Origin: Myxococcales bacterium
GTDB taxonomy: Bacteria > Myxococcota_A > Bradymonadia > UBA7976 > UBA1532
Length of the DNA stretch: 37,212 nucleotides
Direction: 5' to 3'
Assembly: GCA_009692505.1 (NCBI GenBank)
Contig: SHZC01000026.1
Location: 1 to 37,212 of the forward strand
Below, piece by piece: positions 1-9,774 of this stretch. The notes under the pieces were generated by a model. That model was not told the origin of the DNA, did no database searches, and saw only the letters and a list, made by a program, of their open reading frames with translations. Each line of letters opens with the position of its first letter. Position 1 is the first letter of the stretch. Made by a program: the position numbers and the translations under genes.

Positions 1-3000
1 CGCGTGAAGTTGTAGCCGACGCCGACGCGGACCTTGGACTTGATGATGTAGTTGATCTCGGCGAGCGCGCCTTTGCGGGTGTTCTGGGCCAAGGTCGTCG
101 CGAGATATCGATACTCCAGCCCGGCGTCCCAGGTCCGCGTGACGTGCAGGTTCAGGCGGTTGATCCAGAGCAGCGTGCGCCCGACCTGGGTGGGCAGGTC
201 TTCGAAGCGCGTCGCGTATCGCTTGAACGCGAGCTTCTCGACAAGCTGTAGATTCAGCGGCAGCTCGATGATCGGGATCAACGCGACGACGTCCGACTCC
301 TCCCGGACCGGCTGCTCGAGCGCCACGTCGACGGGCAGCTGTTCGAAGCGCTTGGTATATTTGAGCAGGACGATGAGGTCATTGAACGCGAGCGGCCGGT
401 ACGAGAGCCCGAGGCTGCCCTCGATGAGCTCGGCCTCGGTCGCGTCGAAGTCCAGATCGAGGGTGTGCCCATAGTTGATCCGCGCGAGCAGCGTGACGTC
501 CGGCAAGAAACGCCAGTCGACGCTATTGAGCGCCAGGACCTGGACCCGGTCGCGACGGCCAATAGGAAACACGGTCCGCTCGTCATTGTCCTCGTAGCGC
601 AGCTCGTAGCGACCCGCGGCTTTAACCCAGCCGCGGTCAAGCCACTCGAGCCCGAGCGAGAGCGCGTCGGTGCTCGTCTCCCCACCCGGCGCCTCGCCGG
701 TGACCTGTGCCCGCTCGTAGCCGGTGTCGAGGGTTAGGCCACGCATGAGGGAGGTGCGCTTGCCCGTGCCGATGACCGCCCGATTTCGCGGCCCGGTCTC
801 CCCGGTCTCGAGCTGATACTCGCCATAGCTTCGACCGCTCTGATCGTCACCCCATCGCTCCTCGCCGCCGATGACCGTCGACGCCGTGCCGCCCTGCCGC
901 GTCTGCGAAAATCGCTCGTCGACGTACATCGTGTGGCGCTCGTCAATCTCGGTTCGCAGGCCCACGCGAGTGGCGTTGTCCCCCGACCAGACGAGGGTGT
1001 GTTCGCCCTCGAGCGTGAGCTCGTCGTCGAGGCGAAGCCGCGCACCGACGGTCGAGGCGAGCAGGTCCGTGGTCTGCGTATGGACTCGGCTGTCCCCAAT
1101 CAAGACGACGTCGTGTTCGGCGAGCAGGGTCCACTCATCATCCAGCGGGTACTCGAGACCGATGCCCACGGAGTCGGTGACGATGGGGCCGCCGATGAGC
1201 CCCTGCTCGTCGCTGAGGTGCGCGAATCCGACGTCGAGCCTCAGGCCGTGATCGAGGTAGGTATAGCCGCCCTTGGTCTCGTGGCGGGCCTCGCCTCTGT
1301 AGGTGAACCCGCCCTGCTTCTCGGGGTCGTCCGAGAGCAGCGAGTCGTGCTCGACATGGAGTTGATGTGAGGCGTCGAGGTGCCAGCGCGACGATGCGCC
1401 GAAGCGCGTCAACCCCTGCGCGCTCAACGTGCCGGGGCCGTGGAAACCCGGCTCGATCTTTTGGGCGTAGCCGCTTGAGTAGAAGTGGTCGGCGGTGGCT
1501 TCACCGAGGACATCGTCGAGCTCCAGGCCACCCCTGAGCAGCAGCCCTCGGCCCTTGGCGTCATTCTGGTCGCGGGTATTGAACGGCTCGAAGGTCAACC
1601 CGCCGTCGCCCGAGATCAGGTTCGTCGCGTTGATGCTCCTGCTCTCCACGACCTCCGCCTGAAGATGAGTTCGCCGCCCGGTCCTCAAGGTCGCGTCGAC
1701 GCCCCAGAGCGTATAGGCGTCCTCTCCCGCCCCCCGTGCCTCCCGGACGTACCCCGCGCCCAAGGAGACGTGCTCGCCGAGCGACTCCCGCGCGTGGGCC
1801 CCGGCCGAGAGCTCTGAGGCCGCTTTGGGATCGCGATGGTCAAACTCAATCGCCAGGAGCTGTTCGTCCCCGTCGGACGCGACGCCGCCCAGGCTAGCAA
1901 CGACCTGCGGCCTGACGCCTTTAGCGGCGAAGCCCCGCGAGGACAGGGGTCGCTTGAGCAGGAGGCGGCCCTCGGAGTAGCGGATCGTATAGTCGAGGTC
2001 CCGTTGCAGCGGCGTGCGTTGACGCTCGAGCCCGGAGTCCCGATCACGCACGACGGCGAAGACCTGCTCGGAGCCTTCGATGATCTCGCGATACGGGAGG
2101 TAGTACAGCGAGCCCCCGGTGCCCCGAAGCTCGACGTAGGCGTGGCGTTCGGGCAGGTCGAGATCGGCGACGAAGGCCTCGACCTCGTGGTGCAGACCGA
2201 CCGAGCCGACTTGGCTGTCGACGTCGAGCTTGGCCATCGCGCCATACAAGGTGCGGTCGTAGCGGAAGAGCTCGACGCCCCGAAGTGAGGTCTTGAAGTT
2301 GCCGGCGGTGAAGCGGCTGCGGTCGGCCTCGATGAGGACGTAGACCGGCCCCCGGGAGTGGGCGTCGTCCACGACAAGGGCGGCGTCGCCGTACACGGGG
2401 TAGAACGCCTCGCTGTCGACGAGCTGTCTGAAGTAGGGCTCGTCGTCGCGCCGGCGCGCGGTGTCGACGTGGCTGGTCAAACGGACCTCCTTGAAGAGGT
2501 CGCCGAGCAGCGCGCTGCCTTTGATCCGACCGCGCAGGTAAGCGACGCCTCGGCCGTGCACGTAGACCGACTCACCGAGAGCCGCGCTGGTCTGGGGCTT
2601 GACGCCGTCGAGCTTCGCGCCGCTCGCGCCGACGTGGCTGTCGGCGAGCGCCAAGAGGAACCACTGGGACTCGGCGGCTGTGACCGCTCGACGGATGACG
2701 CCCCGATTCCCCTCGGGATCGACAGCGGTCACGACGACCTCGGGCGTGTCATCGGTCAACGTGGCCGCCCCGCCGAAACGACCCTCGTCGTCGACGATCA
2801 CCTCAACGTCGCCGAGGTAGACGCGGTTGCCAATGGCGGTCGTGCCCCTGACAGGCACGGTGCGGCCAGAGAGCGTCGCGCCGGTCTTGGGGAGTAAGAC
2901 CGTGAGCTTGGCCGCGGGCACGTCCGGCGTCTCGGCCGAGGTCGCGTGCCCCTGAAGGCGCGACATCAGGGCCCCGAGGCCGAACTCCGACAGGTTTTGG

Positions 3001-6000
3001 CGGGCCTCGTTCGAGAGCGGCGAGCGTCGCTTCGGCGTGGCGGCGTCGAGCTTCTCGTAGGGTCCTTCGGAGACGGGCTCACCCGCCTCGGGGCCATCGG
3101 GGACCGAGGTGCGGCTGGCGTTCGATGCCTGGAGCGCGCCGTCTGACGGGCCGAGAGGCTGGGTCGGCGACGCTTTGAGGATCGGCGCGGGGGGCCGAAC
3201 GAACGTAAGGGTCCGCTCGTCGTTCGGGTGGGAGACCTCGAGGAGGATCGCCTCATCGGCCCTCACTGTGGTCTCGGCGAAGAGCTGCCCATCGGCGGAG
3301 ACCGACGCGGCCCGCCCGTCGACCCACAGCCTTGAGGTCCCCGGCAAGGGGGCTCGAGGCGCAGCCCCGCCCGGTCCGAAGTGAAGTACATGGCTCGGGC
3401 TCTGGGAGAGGGTCAACGCGCCCAGCCGCGTCGAGACGCGATAGACGTAGTCCCCGGGGAGTGCTTGGCTGAAGTCGACCGAGAGCGCGGAGGGGACCGC
3501 TCCCTCTCCGGCGGTCTCAAAGAAGCTCGAACCCGAGGGGCCGACGACGCTGAAGTGCCAGCCCTTGACAGCCTCGCCGCCTCGGGTCGTGAAGGCGAGC
3601 CAGCGGTGTTGCAGAACCTCAGCGGGCAAGACCCGCTCCGGCCCCTGAACATCGAGGCCGGTCGCCTCGAAGCCCACGGGCTGACCGCCGACGCTCAATC
3701 CCTTGGGCAAGGTGCCTCTCACCTGAACGACCCGCGGCGTGCCGAAGCTGCCGGGCTCTCCGGGGTGACGGCGCAGCGGGAAGGTCGCGCGACGCCCGTC
3801 GCTGCCTCGAAGATAGACCTCGACGACGCCATCGGCGGGCACATCTGTGACGAAGGTGAAGTCTCCGTTTCCGTCGGGAAAAACCTCGTCCTTGCCCGTG
3901 CGGACCACGGGCGTATAGGTGGCGGCGACAGGGGTCCAGGTCCGGGGCGCGGCGTCGGAAGGGCGCACCCTGATCTCCACGCGGCGGTTTCGTGAACGCT
4001 GTCGCTCGGAGAGGTTGGGTGCCACCGGACGCCCGCTCCCCTGCCCCTTGCCGACGACTCGGCCGGGCCGCTGAGCGAGCAGCTTTTGCAAGAGGGCAGC
4101 GGCGCGCTGAGCCTGCGCTTGCGTGCGCTGGGCCATGGCCTCGCCGGGCAGCGAGTCGTCACCGTGAACCTCGAGCTCGATGGTGCCCTCGCGGGCGAGC
4201 AGCGTCTTCCGCAGGCGGCGCAGCTCGACGTCGAGCGCGGGCTTGAGCTCTCCGTTCGCCTCGAAGAAATCGCCCCGCAGCGTGGCCACGAGCGGCGCGT
4301 CGACCCCGATGGAAGCGCCGACCCCAAAGGTGCCCGCCGGGCTGCCGAGGAGCCGTCCCTCGCGATCGCCGATCTCGAGGCGATAGGCATACACCCGGCG
4401 CTCACGCAGGAGTGGGCGACCGTCGCTGCCACGCTGGTCCCAGTCATATCGTAAAGGTGGTTGACCATCCCCTTCGGCGATGAGCTCGTCGTCGCCGCCG
4501 AGCGATGAGACGTACAGCGACCAATATCCACGGGGCGCGCCGGCGGGGACCGTAAGTTCGAAGGCCAGCTTGGCGAGAGCCCCCCGTCCGCCCGCGACGA
4601 GATCGGGTGCGGCGACGGGGGCCTCGTCGACGAGCAGGCGGACGCTGGGCGCGGCAGCACGGAGATCGGTCTCGCCGGTGCTCAGCGAGAGCGTCTCGAC
4701 GTTGCCGGTGACCAGGACGACCCTTTCGCGCAAGGCCGCGACCATCCGCTCGGGGTTCATGCCGTGAAGGGAGACGGTGGGTCGGTCGACGGACTCCGAG
4801 GGGCAGGTGACGCCGAAGTCGAGCTTGCCGGGCAGGCCGCTTGTGAAGGACATCACGCGGAGCTCATCGGTGGTCATCTCGCTGCCGGGCAGGAGGGTGT
4901 CGGCGTCGAGGTGCACGACGTGGGTGCCCGCATCTACGGCATCGAAGTGGTAGTGCCCATCGCGATCGGTGACCGCGTACTTGCCCTGATCCATGAGGAC
5001 CCAGACGCCGGGCAGACCGCCCTCCCCCGAGGCCTTCTGACCATCCCGGTCCTCGTCGCAGTACACCTTGCCCACGATGACGCTCTCGTCGAACTCGCTA
5101 TCGGCGGCGATGTGAAGGGTCGCCGTGGATTCGCCCCCGAGGCCCGCGCTGCTGGTGTCGAGCACTCGAGCGATGACCCGCGCCTCTTGACCCGCCAAGG
5201 CGTCCGCGCCGACCGCGGCCTGGAATCGGAGCCGGATCTGCTCGCCGGCGGCGAGTCTGAGGGGCGTCTGGATCTTTCGCCCCGCGTTGACTTCGACCTG
5301 TCCAAAGCGGAGGCGCCGCTCCCCTTTGGGATCATCTGCGGCAAGCGGAGTGGGCCGCCCGCTGTCAAGTCTAACGATCACCGCCGAGCCGGCCACGTAC
5401 TTCAGGCCCGCCGGGAGGAGAGCCTCAAGGTAGACCCCGTCGAGCGCGCGGACGCTGCGGTTTCCGAACAGAGCCTGAAACGTCGCGACGCCGCCGACGG
5501 GCACGTTGTCCCTCAGCACCTCAAGTTGGAGGTCGAGCAGCGACGCGAGCGGGTCCAGCGGCAGGTGGTTCCAGTAGACCCGCGATGAGGCCCGCTCGAC
5601 CTTCAGGAGAACCGAGTGGGGATGCGGTGCGCTCGCCTGGGTCGGGGGCAGAAACCCGGTACCGACGCGGATTTCGTCGCGGAGAATAGCCGGCCCCGTC
5701 GAGGGAAAGAGGACGGAGGGCGAGAGGTAGCGCGCACCCGGAGGCTCGACGATCAGCGCGTAGCGGCCGGCCTGATTGAGACGCACGCGATAACGCCCGC
5801 CGGAGTCCGTGAGCTGTCCCTGCTGGCTCGCATCCTCAAGATCCTCCGCCGAGACGAGCTGCCGCGATCGACTGGACTCCACATCGAAGGGATCGTCGTC
5901 CGCGTCGAGCTCACGATAGACGAAGACCCGCGCGCCGGCGATCGGGTCGCCCGTGCTGGAGTCGTAGATCCGGCCCGACGGACCGATAGGCAGATCAAGC

Positions 6001-8018
6001 CGGAGGTCACCGCCGTCTTCGGGCACGTCGAAGGGTGCAGACTGCCCGAGGAGCGTACCTGTCTCGCTATAAGCCAGGAGGGCGTAGCGCCCAGAGTTGA
6101 GGTCGGCGAAGATGTAGCCGCCGTCGCCATTGGACGCGGTTCGCAGGTCGTCAGACGAGGCCCTCCGGTCCTGAGACGCGGCCCCACCGACAGCGACGAG
6201 GCGAAGTTCCATGCCCGTGGCGCGCTCATCGACCCCGGGCGTGAAGGCCCCGTCAAGATCGGCGTCCTCGAAGATCTGCCCCGAGAGCTGCCCTGGGAGA
6301 GGACCGATGACCGAGGGCAGGCGAAAGCAGACCTGCCCGCTGACCGCCCGGGGCACGCCGCTCGCATCCGCGCTCGCCGTATTGCAGATCTCCACGCCTT
6401 GGGCGACGTCGTCCCGCACGGTCGTTTGCACGAGGATCTCGGCGGTGGCACCGGCCTCCATTGCCAGCCCCGTGATCACGACCTGCTGGCCTTGGATGCT
6501 GACGTTGCTACCCGCCGGAGCCTCGACCTCACCGGGCGCGAGCTCGGGCGGGAGGTCATCGAGGATGATCACCTCATTGTGCGCGATGGTGCCGGTATTA
6601 GACACGGTCAGGCGGTACGTGGGCGGCGCGCCGTCGCTCGAGACGAGCACCTTCTCAAGCTTCAGCTCGCGCGCCATTCGCTGGCCGACCGGCACGACGG
6701 TTGGGCTGTTGCCGTCCCGCTCCTCGTCGTTGTTATCGGAGGGCTCCGGGGGGTTGCCGGTCATGAAGAGCCGCGCCTGGTTGGAGATCGAAGGCCCCCC
6801 GTCGACGACGGTGCGGAAGACGAATTCTCGGGTCTGCCCGGCCCTCAGGCTCGGGACAATGATGTTGAGTTGGTCCCCGTCGAAGGACCCGCCGTCATCG
6901 TCCGCGACGGCGTCGGTTCGTGTGCTCCCGTCGAGCGTCATGGTGTTGGGCACGTACCGCGAGCGGGCCGGCACGACATCTGTAATGAAAAGGTCCGTGA
7001 CGTCCACGGCGTTGGTATTGACCATCACGAGGGACCACTCGATCTCCTCGCCCACCTGCGCTCGGGACGGATCCTCCCCGAGCACGCGAAACCTCTTGGT
7101 GAACGAGGTCACCGCCGGGAGCACCATCGCTCGCCGCACGATGAAGCGCGTCGGGTCGTCGGGCGAGCGGGTCCCCGGGTCGTCGCTGAGCACGTCGGAG
7201 GCGACGTCGGGCGAGGACAGGACCGCCTGGTTGTCGACCACAAGCCCGAGCCCCGCCGCTCGATCGATGGTGCCGGTGATCTGGACCCGAACGACGCCAC
7301 CGACCGGGAGGCGCGCGAGGGCGGGCAAGACGAGCTGGTCGAAGACGACGGTCCGCAAGGCGCCTTGAACGAGGCCTTGCGGGGCGGCGATGTTGGTGAT
7401 CGCGCTCGCGAGGGTGTCGGTGATCACGACGTCGGTGACGGGCCGAGCGCCGATGTTCGTCACGGTGAGCGTATAGGCGATCGGTGCACCGGCCACGAAG
7501 GCCCCATCGGTGGCAACGACCGTCTTCCCCAAGCTCAGGGCCGCGCCTTGGGCCTCGAGCACGGTCAGCTCGACGGGGTCATCCACTTCGGGCGTATCGA
7601 TGTCATCGCTGACGACAAAGCGCGGCTGGCTGACGTCTCGCGCGCCATATTGGTTCGTGATGACCGTGCCTGGGGGGACGTCCGCTCTCACGCGCGCCGA
7701 GACGATCAGGCGGACGAGGCCCCGAGGCGGCAACGACGGGACGCGGAACAGGACCGTACCCTGTGCGGCGTCGACCATGCCGCCCGGCGCGCTGACCGCC
7801 TCCAGGTTCGGATCGATCGGATCGAGGATCTCGATCGCGGGGCTGTCGAGATCGGTGCGATTGAAGAGCGCGAGCTCGTACTCAACGGCATCACCCGGCA
7901 GTGCCATGCGGGAGGCCGGCGCGTTGAGCCGCTTCGAGAGCAGGAAGTTGTCGAGTTGAGCCGCCGCCATCGAAGGCCAAGCCCAAACGAGGAGCAGGCA
8001 GAGGCGTCGCGCGTTCAT
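1..8018 (-). CDS. Giant DUF11 / SdrD-B-like / OmpA / beta-barrel outer-membrane protein, 3' end outside window
   Basis: The frame is open without a stop from ATG at 8018 to the left edge (2672 codons seen). Residues 1-21 form a signal peptide (MNARRLCLLLVWAWPSMAAA). About 22-560 hold several DUF11-like repeats (for example YTLTVTNIGARPVTDVVITD). About 575-780 hold SdrD-B and carboxypeptidase-regulatory-like modules (GQIFEDADLDGAFTPG), with a second SdrD-B-like unit near 970-1046 (GKVYCDEDRDGQ). About 1250-1350 is an OmpA-like domain ending RQRSRNRRVEIRV, which in that family binds peptidoglycan. An Ig-like unit lies near 1706-1776. From about 1800 on, alternating aromatic/charged strands look like an outer-membrane beta-barrel (KTSLRGVELFRYDRTLYGA), and the last visible residues, GVGYNFTR, look like a near-terminal strand. 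No strong Shine-Dalgarno precedes the ATG. It starts 13 bases after the Kelch lipoprotein gene and is probably cotranscribed with it. The function is inferred as a surface-exposed envelope structure; the ligand is unknown. Confidence 0.85.
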   Translation of the reverse strand, partial: MNARRLCLLLVWAWPSMAAAQLDNFLLSKRLNAPASRMALPGDAVEYELALFNRTDLDSPAIEILDPIDPNLEAVSAPGGMVDAAQGTVLFRVPSLPPRGLVRLIVSARVRADVPPGTVITNQYGARDVSQPRFVVSDDIDTPEVDDPVELTVLEAQGAALSLGKTVVATDGAFVAGAPIAYTLTVTNIGARPVTDVVITDTLASAITNIAAPQGLVQGALRTVVFDQLVLPALARLPVGGVVRVQITGTIDRAAGLGLVVDNQAVLSSPDVASDVLSDDPGTRSPDDPTRFIVRRAMVLPAVTSFTKRFRVLGEDPSRAQVGEEIEWSLVMVNTNAVDVTDLFITDVVPARSRYVPNTMTLDGSTRTDAVADDDGGSFDGDQLNIIVPSLRAGQTREFVFRTVVDGGPSISNQARLFMTGNPPEPSDNNDEERDGNSPTVVPVGQRMARELKLEKVLVSSDGAPPTYRLTVSNTGTIAHNEVIILDDLPPELAPGEVEAPAGSNVSIQGQQVVITGLAMEAGATAEILVQTTVRDDVAQGVEICNTASADASGVPRAVSGQVCFRLPSVIGPLPGQLSGQIFEDADLDGAFTPGVDERATGMELRLVAVGGAASQDRRASSDDLRTASNGDGGYIFADLNSGRYALLAYSETGTLLGQSAPFDVPEDGGDLRLDLPIGPSGRIYDSSTGDPIAGARVFVYRELDADDDPFDVESSRSRQLVSAEDLEDASQQGQLTDSGGRYRVRLNQAGRYALIVEPPGARYLSPSVLFPSTGPAILRDEIRVGTGFLPPTQASAPHPHSVLLKVERASSRVYWNHLPLDPLASLLDLQLEVLRDNVPVGGVATFQALFGNRSVRALDGVYLEALLPAGLKYVAGSAVIVRLDSGRPTPLAADDPKGERRLRFGQVEVNAGRKIQTPLRLAAGEQIRLRFQAAVGADALAGQEARVIARVLDTSSAGLGGESTATLHIAADSEFDESVIVGKVYCDEDRDGQKASGEGGLPGVWVLMDQGKYAVTDRDGHYHFDAVDAGTHVVHLDADTLLPGSEMTTDELRVMSFTSGLPGKLDFGVTCPSESVDRPTVSLHGMNPERMVAALRERVVLVTGNVETLSLSTGETDLRAAAPSVRLLVDEAPVAAPDLVAGGRGALAKLAFELTVPAGAPRGYWSLYVSSLGGDDELIAEGDGQPPLRYDWDQRGSDGRPLLRERRVYAYRLEIGDREGRLLGSPAGTFGVGASIGVDAPLVATLRGDFFEANGELKPALDVELRRLRKTLLAREGTIELEVHGDDSLPGEAMAQRTQAQAQRAAALLQKLLAQRPGRVVGKGQGSGRPVAPNLSERQRSRNRRVEIRVRPSDAAPRTWTPVAATYTPVVRTGKDEVFPDGNGDFTFVTDVPADGVVEVYLRGSDGRRATFPLRRHPGEPGSFGTPRVVQVRGTLPKGLSVGGQPVGFEATGLDVQGPERVLPAEVLQHRWLAFTTRGGEAVKGWHFSVVGPSGSSFFETAGEGAVPSALSVDFSQALPGDYVYRVSTRLGALTLSQSPSHVLHFGPGGAAPRAPLPGTSRLWVDGRAASVSADGQLFAETTVRADEAILLEVSHPNDERTLTFVRPPAPILKASPTQPLGPSDGALQASNASRTSVPDGPEAGEPVSEGPYEKLDAATPKRRSPLSNEARQNLSEFGLGALMSRLQGHATSAETPDVPAAKLTVLLPKTGATLSGRTVPVRGTTAIGNRVYLGDVEVIVDDEGRFGGAATLTDDTPEVVVTAVDPEGNRGVIRRAVTAAESQWFLLALADSHVGASGAKLDGVKPQTSAALGESVYVHGRGVAYLRGRIKGSALLGDLFKEVRLTSHVDTARRRDDEPYFRQLVDSEAFYPVYGDAALVVDDAHSRGPVYVLIEADRSRFTAGNFKTSLRGVELFRYDRTLYGAMAKLDVDSQVGSVGLHHEVEAFVADLDLPERHAYVELRGTGGSLYYLPYREIIEGSEQVFAVVRDRDSGLERQRTPLQRDLDYTIRYSEGRLLLKRPLSSRGFAAKGVRPQVVASLGGVASDGDEQLLAIEFDHRDPKAASELSAGAHARESLGEHVSLGAGYVREARGAGEDAYTLWGVDATLRTGRRTHLQAEVVESRSINATNLISGDGGLTFEPFNTRDQNDAKGRGLLLRGGLELDDVLGEATADHFYSSGYAQKIEPGFHGPGTLSAQGLTRFGASSRWHLDASHQLHVEHDSLLSDDPEKQGGFTYRGEARHETKGGYTYLDHGLRLDVGFAHLSDEQGLIGGPIVTDSVGIGLEYPLDDEWTLLAEHDVVLIGDSRVHTQTTDLLASTVGARLRLDDELTLEGEHTLVWSGDNATRVGLRTEIDERHTMYVDERFSQTRQGGTASTVIGGEERWGDDQSGRSYGEYQLETGETGPRNRAVIGTGKRTSLMRGLTLDTGYERAQVTGEAPGGETSTDALSLGLEWLDRGWVKAAGRYELRYEDNDERTVFPIGRRDRVQVLALNSVDWRFLPDVTLLARINYGHTLDLDFDATEAELIEGSLGLSYRPLAFNDLIVLLKYTKRFEQLPVDVALEQPVREESDVVALIPIIELPLNLQLVEKLAFKRYATRFEDLPTQVGRTLLWINRLNLHVTRTWDAGLEYRYLATTLAQNTRKGALAEINYIIKSKVRVGVGYNFT

Positions 8019-8031
8019 GGAGAGCTGCAGT

Positions 8032-9774
8032 TCACCGCAGCAGATCGCCAATCGCATTGGGCCTGGGGAAGTAGACCTCGCTGCGCTTCATCGTGACGAG
8101 CACGTTGGGTCCGCCGAGGCCGACCCCGCCGGTGAATAGGACCGCGCCGCTCTGGAGGCGAATGGCCTCGTGGCCGTATCGCTCCTGGCTCAGACCACAC
8201 TCGGGTGCGATGGCCGCCTCGACGAACTGGGTAACGCACGCGCTGCCCCCGTCAGTGCTTCGGCAGGGCTCAAGCCGAGAGGTCGCCCGCACCGGCAGCG
8301 CGCCTTGCCGCCCGCCGGAGATGAGCACACTGCCGTCGGCCAGGAGGGTCGCCTCCAGGTCTCCGCGTCCGGTCGCGATGGCGCCCACAGGCAGGTCGTT
8401 CTGCGCGTCGTCGGAGCCCTGCATATAGAAACCGTTCTCGGGAGATTGGCCGGGAGGCGTGCCCATGAGCTCAAGCTTCGTGGCCATGCGGCTGCGGTCT
8501 GCGGCCGTGAAGCCGCCGACGAAGAGCACCTGTTTGCCGGAGTGTAGCGCCACCGCACGGTGGCCGAATCGCGCCTCACCGAGGACCGCTCCGGCGGGCT
8601 GGACGAAGCACCCGAACGAGCCATCGGGGCTGGCGGACTCACCGTTGGGGCAGCCTGCCTGAGAGGCGTTGAGGGTCAAGACCTCGATGAGCGCGTGGAC
8701 CTCATCGTCCGGTCCAATCCCGCCCGCGACCGCGAGGGGCGCGTCCCCGCGAGGCAGTCGGGTGGCCGAGTGAAAAGCCCGCGCCAAGCGCATATCGCCC
8801 TGCTGGACGAAACGGCCGGTGCGCGCATCCCCCCCGTCTCCGGGGAAGAAACGCATCACGCTCGCGAGGGGTTTGCCTCCGCCGCTGATGCCCCCGACGA
8901 ACGCGACCGAGACGCGGTCCGAGCCGAGATCGATAAGGGTCGCGGTGTGGGCATATCGCTCGAACCCCTCGGGGGCCACCGCGGCCGCCAGACTCACCGC
9001 GTTGGAGGGCGTCGAGAGCTCGATGACCTCGACCTCGGCGGACACCTGCAGCGCGTTGTCCGAGCCGACCCCGAGGCCACCGAAGACCACGACCTGACCG
9101 TTGGGCAAGAGCGTCGCCGTGTGATAGGCGCGGGCTCGCTGAAGCCGGAATGGGGCCACGAAGAACTGGCCGACGGTCGGGTCGTAGATCTCCACGACAT
9201 CGTAGAGCTTGTTATCTCGACCCTCGGCGCTCACATCGGCGCCCCCCGTGATGAGGACGCGACCGTCGGGCATGACGACCGAGGCGGTCCCGACCCTTCG
9301 AACGAAGAGCTCCTCGTTGCCGCCATCGCGATGGAACGCCCCGGAGTGCGTATTGAGCATCACGCAATCGGCGAGGCCCAACTGCACGCCGAGGCGGACG
9401 TCGTCACCGCTTTGCAGGTCGAAGAGTGGGGTGGCGCCGAAGACCCGAACGGTGTTGCTCGGCGCGCCCGCCACGTCGAGGAAGCCGCGCACGAAGATCT
9501 GCCAGCCCTCACCGTGCGGGATGTTTCTGATCGTGCCGCCGCCCGCCGCGACGCTGAACGTCTCGGTGATCGGCACAAAGCCCTCGATGCCGGGTCGGGT
9601 CGCGACGACCTCCAGGGAGTTTGCGACCGACTCCGGGGCGTCGAGAACCGGGATGAACCCGGCCGTCTCGTGCGTGGCCGAATAGAAGTCCAGCGACAGG
9701 CTGCCGGAGGCGACGGGCTCCGGGTCACAGGCGAGGAGGCTCGCGGCGCATACCAATAAAATGAGGTCTCTCAT
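8032..9774 (-). CDS. Kelch-repeat lipoprotein
   Basis: The product has 580 residues. The ATG at 9774 is chosen because it begins a clear lipoprotein signal peptide (MRDLILLVCAASLLAC, lipobox LLAC, lipidated Cys16), has an AAAGGTG Shine-Dalgarno just upstream, and overlaps the preceding stop as TGATG. The frame is open further upstream, but that stretch is Arg/Gly-rich shadow of the neighbouring gene. About 130 residues of unassigned N-terminal domain are followed by Kelch/galactose-oxidase-type repeats with the GG-containing blades typical of beta-propellers (GRVLITGGA, LLPNGQVVVFGGLG, KQVLFVGGF, DGSVLISGGR, GAVLFTGGVG). Kelch propellers usually mediate protein or carbohydrate binding, and no catalytic residues are evident. 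It is the middle gene of a three-gene minus-strand operon and is translationally coupled to the PEGA gene. A role as a lipid-anchored partner of the giant outer-membrane protein is inference. Confidence 0.88.
   Translation of the reverse strand: MRDLILLVCAASLLACDPEPVASGSLSLDFYSATHETAGFIPVLDAPESVANSLEVVATRPGIEGFVPITETFSVAAGGGTIRNIPHGEGWQIFVRGFLDVAGAPSNTVRVFGATPLFDLQSGDDVRLGVQLGLADCVMLNTHSGAFHRDGGNEELFVRRVGTASVVMPDGRVLITGGADVSAEGRDNKLYDVVEIYDPTVGQFFVAPFRLQRARAYHTATLLPNGQVVVFGGLGVGSDNALQVSAEVEVIELSTPSNAVSLAAAVAPEGFERYAHTATLIDLGSDRVSVAFVGGISGGGKPLASVMRFFPGDGGDARTGRFVQQGDMRLARAFHSATRLPRGDAPLAVAGGIGPDDEVHALIEVLTLNASQAGCPNGESASPDGSFGCFVQPAGAVLGEARFGHRAVALHSGKQVLFVGGFTAADRSRMATKLELMGTPPGQSPENGFYMQGSDDAQNDLPVGAIATGRGDLEATLLADGSVLISGGRQGALPVRATSRLEPCRSTDGGSACVTQFVEAAIAPECGLSQERYGHEAIRLQSGAVLFTGGVGLGGPNVLVTMKRSEVYFPRPNAIGDLLR

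Noticed and set aside
5616..8096. 826-codon open frame on the plus strand
   Set aside because: It is antisense to the giant outer-membrane protein, which has a signal peptide and recognisable domains. The plus-strand translation is Arg/Asp/His-rich without motifs, typical of antisense frames in very GC-rich genes.
8560..9759. 399-codon plus-strand frame
   Set aside because: It is antisense to the Kelch lipoprotein; no motif, and composition is typical of a shadow frame.
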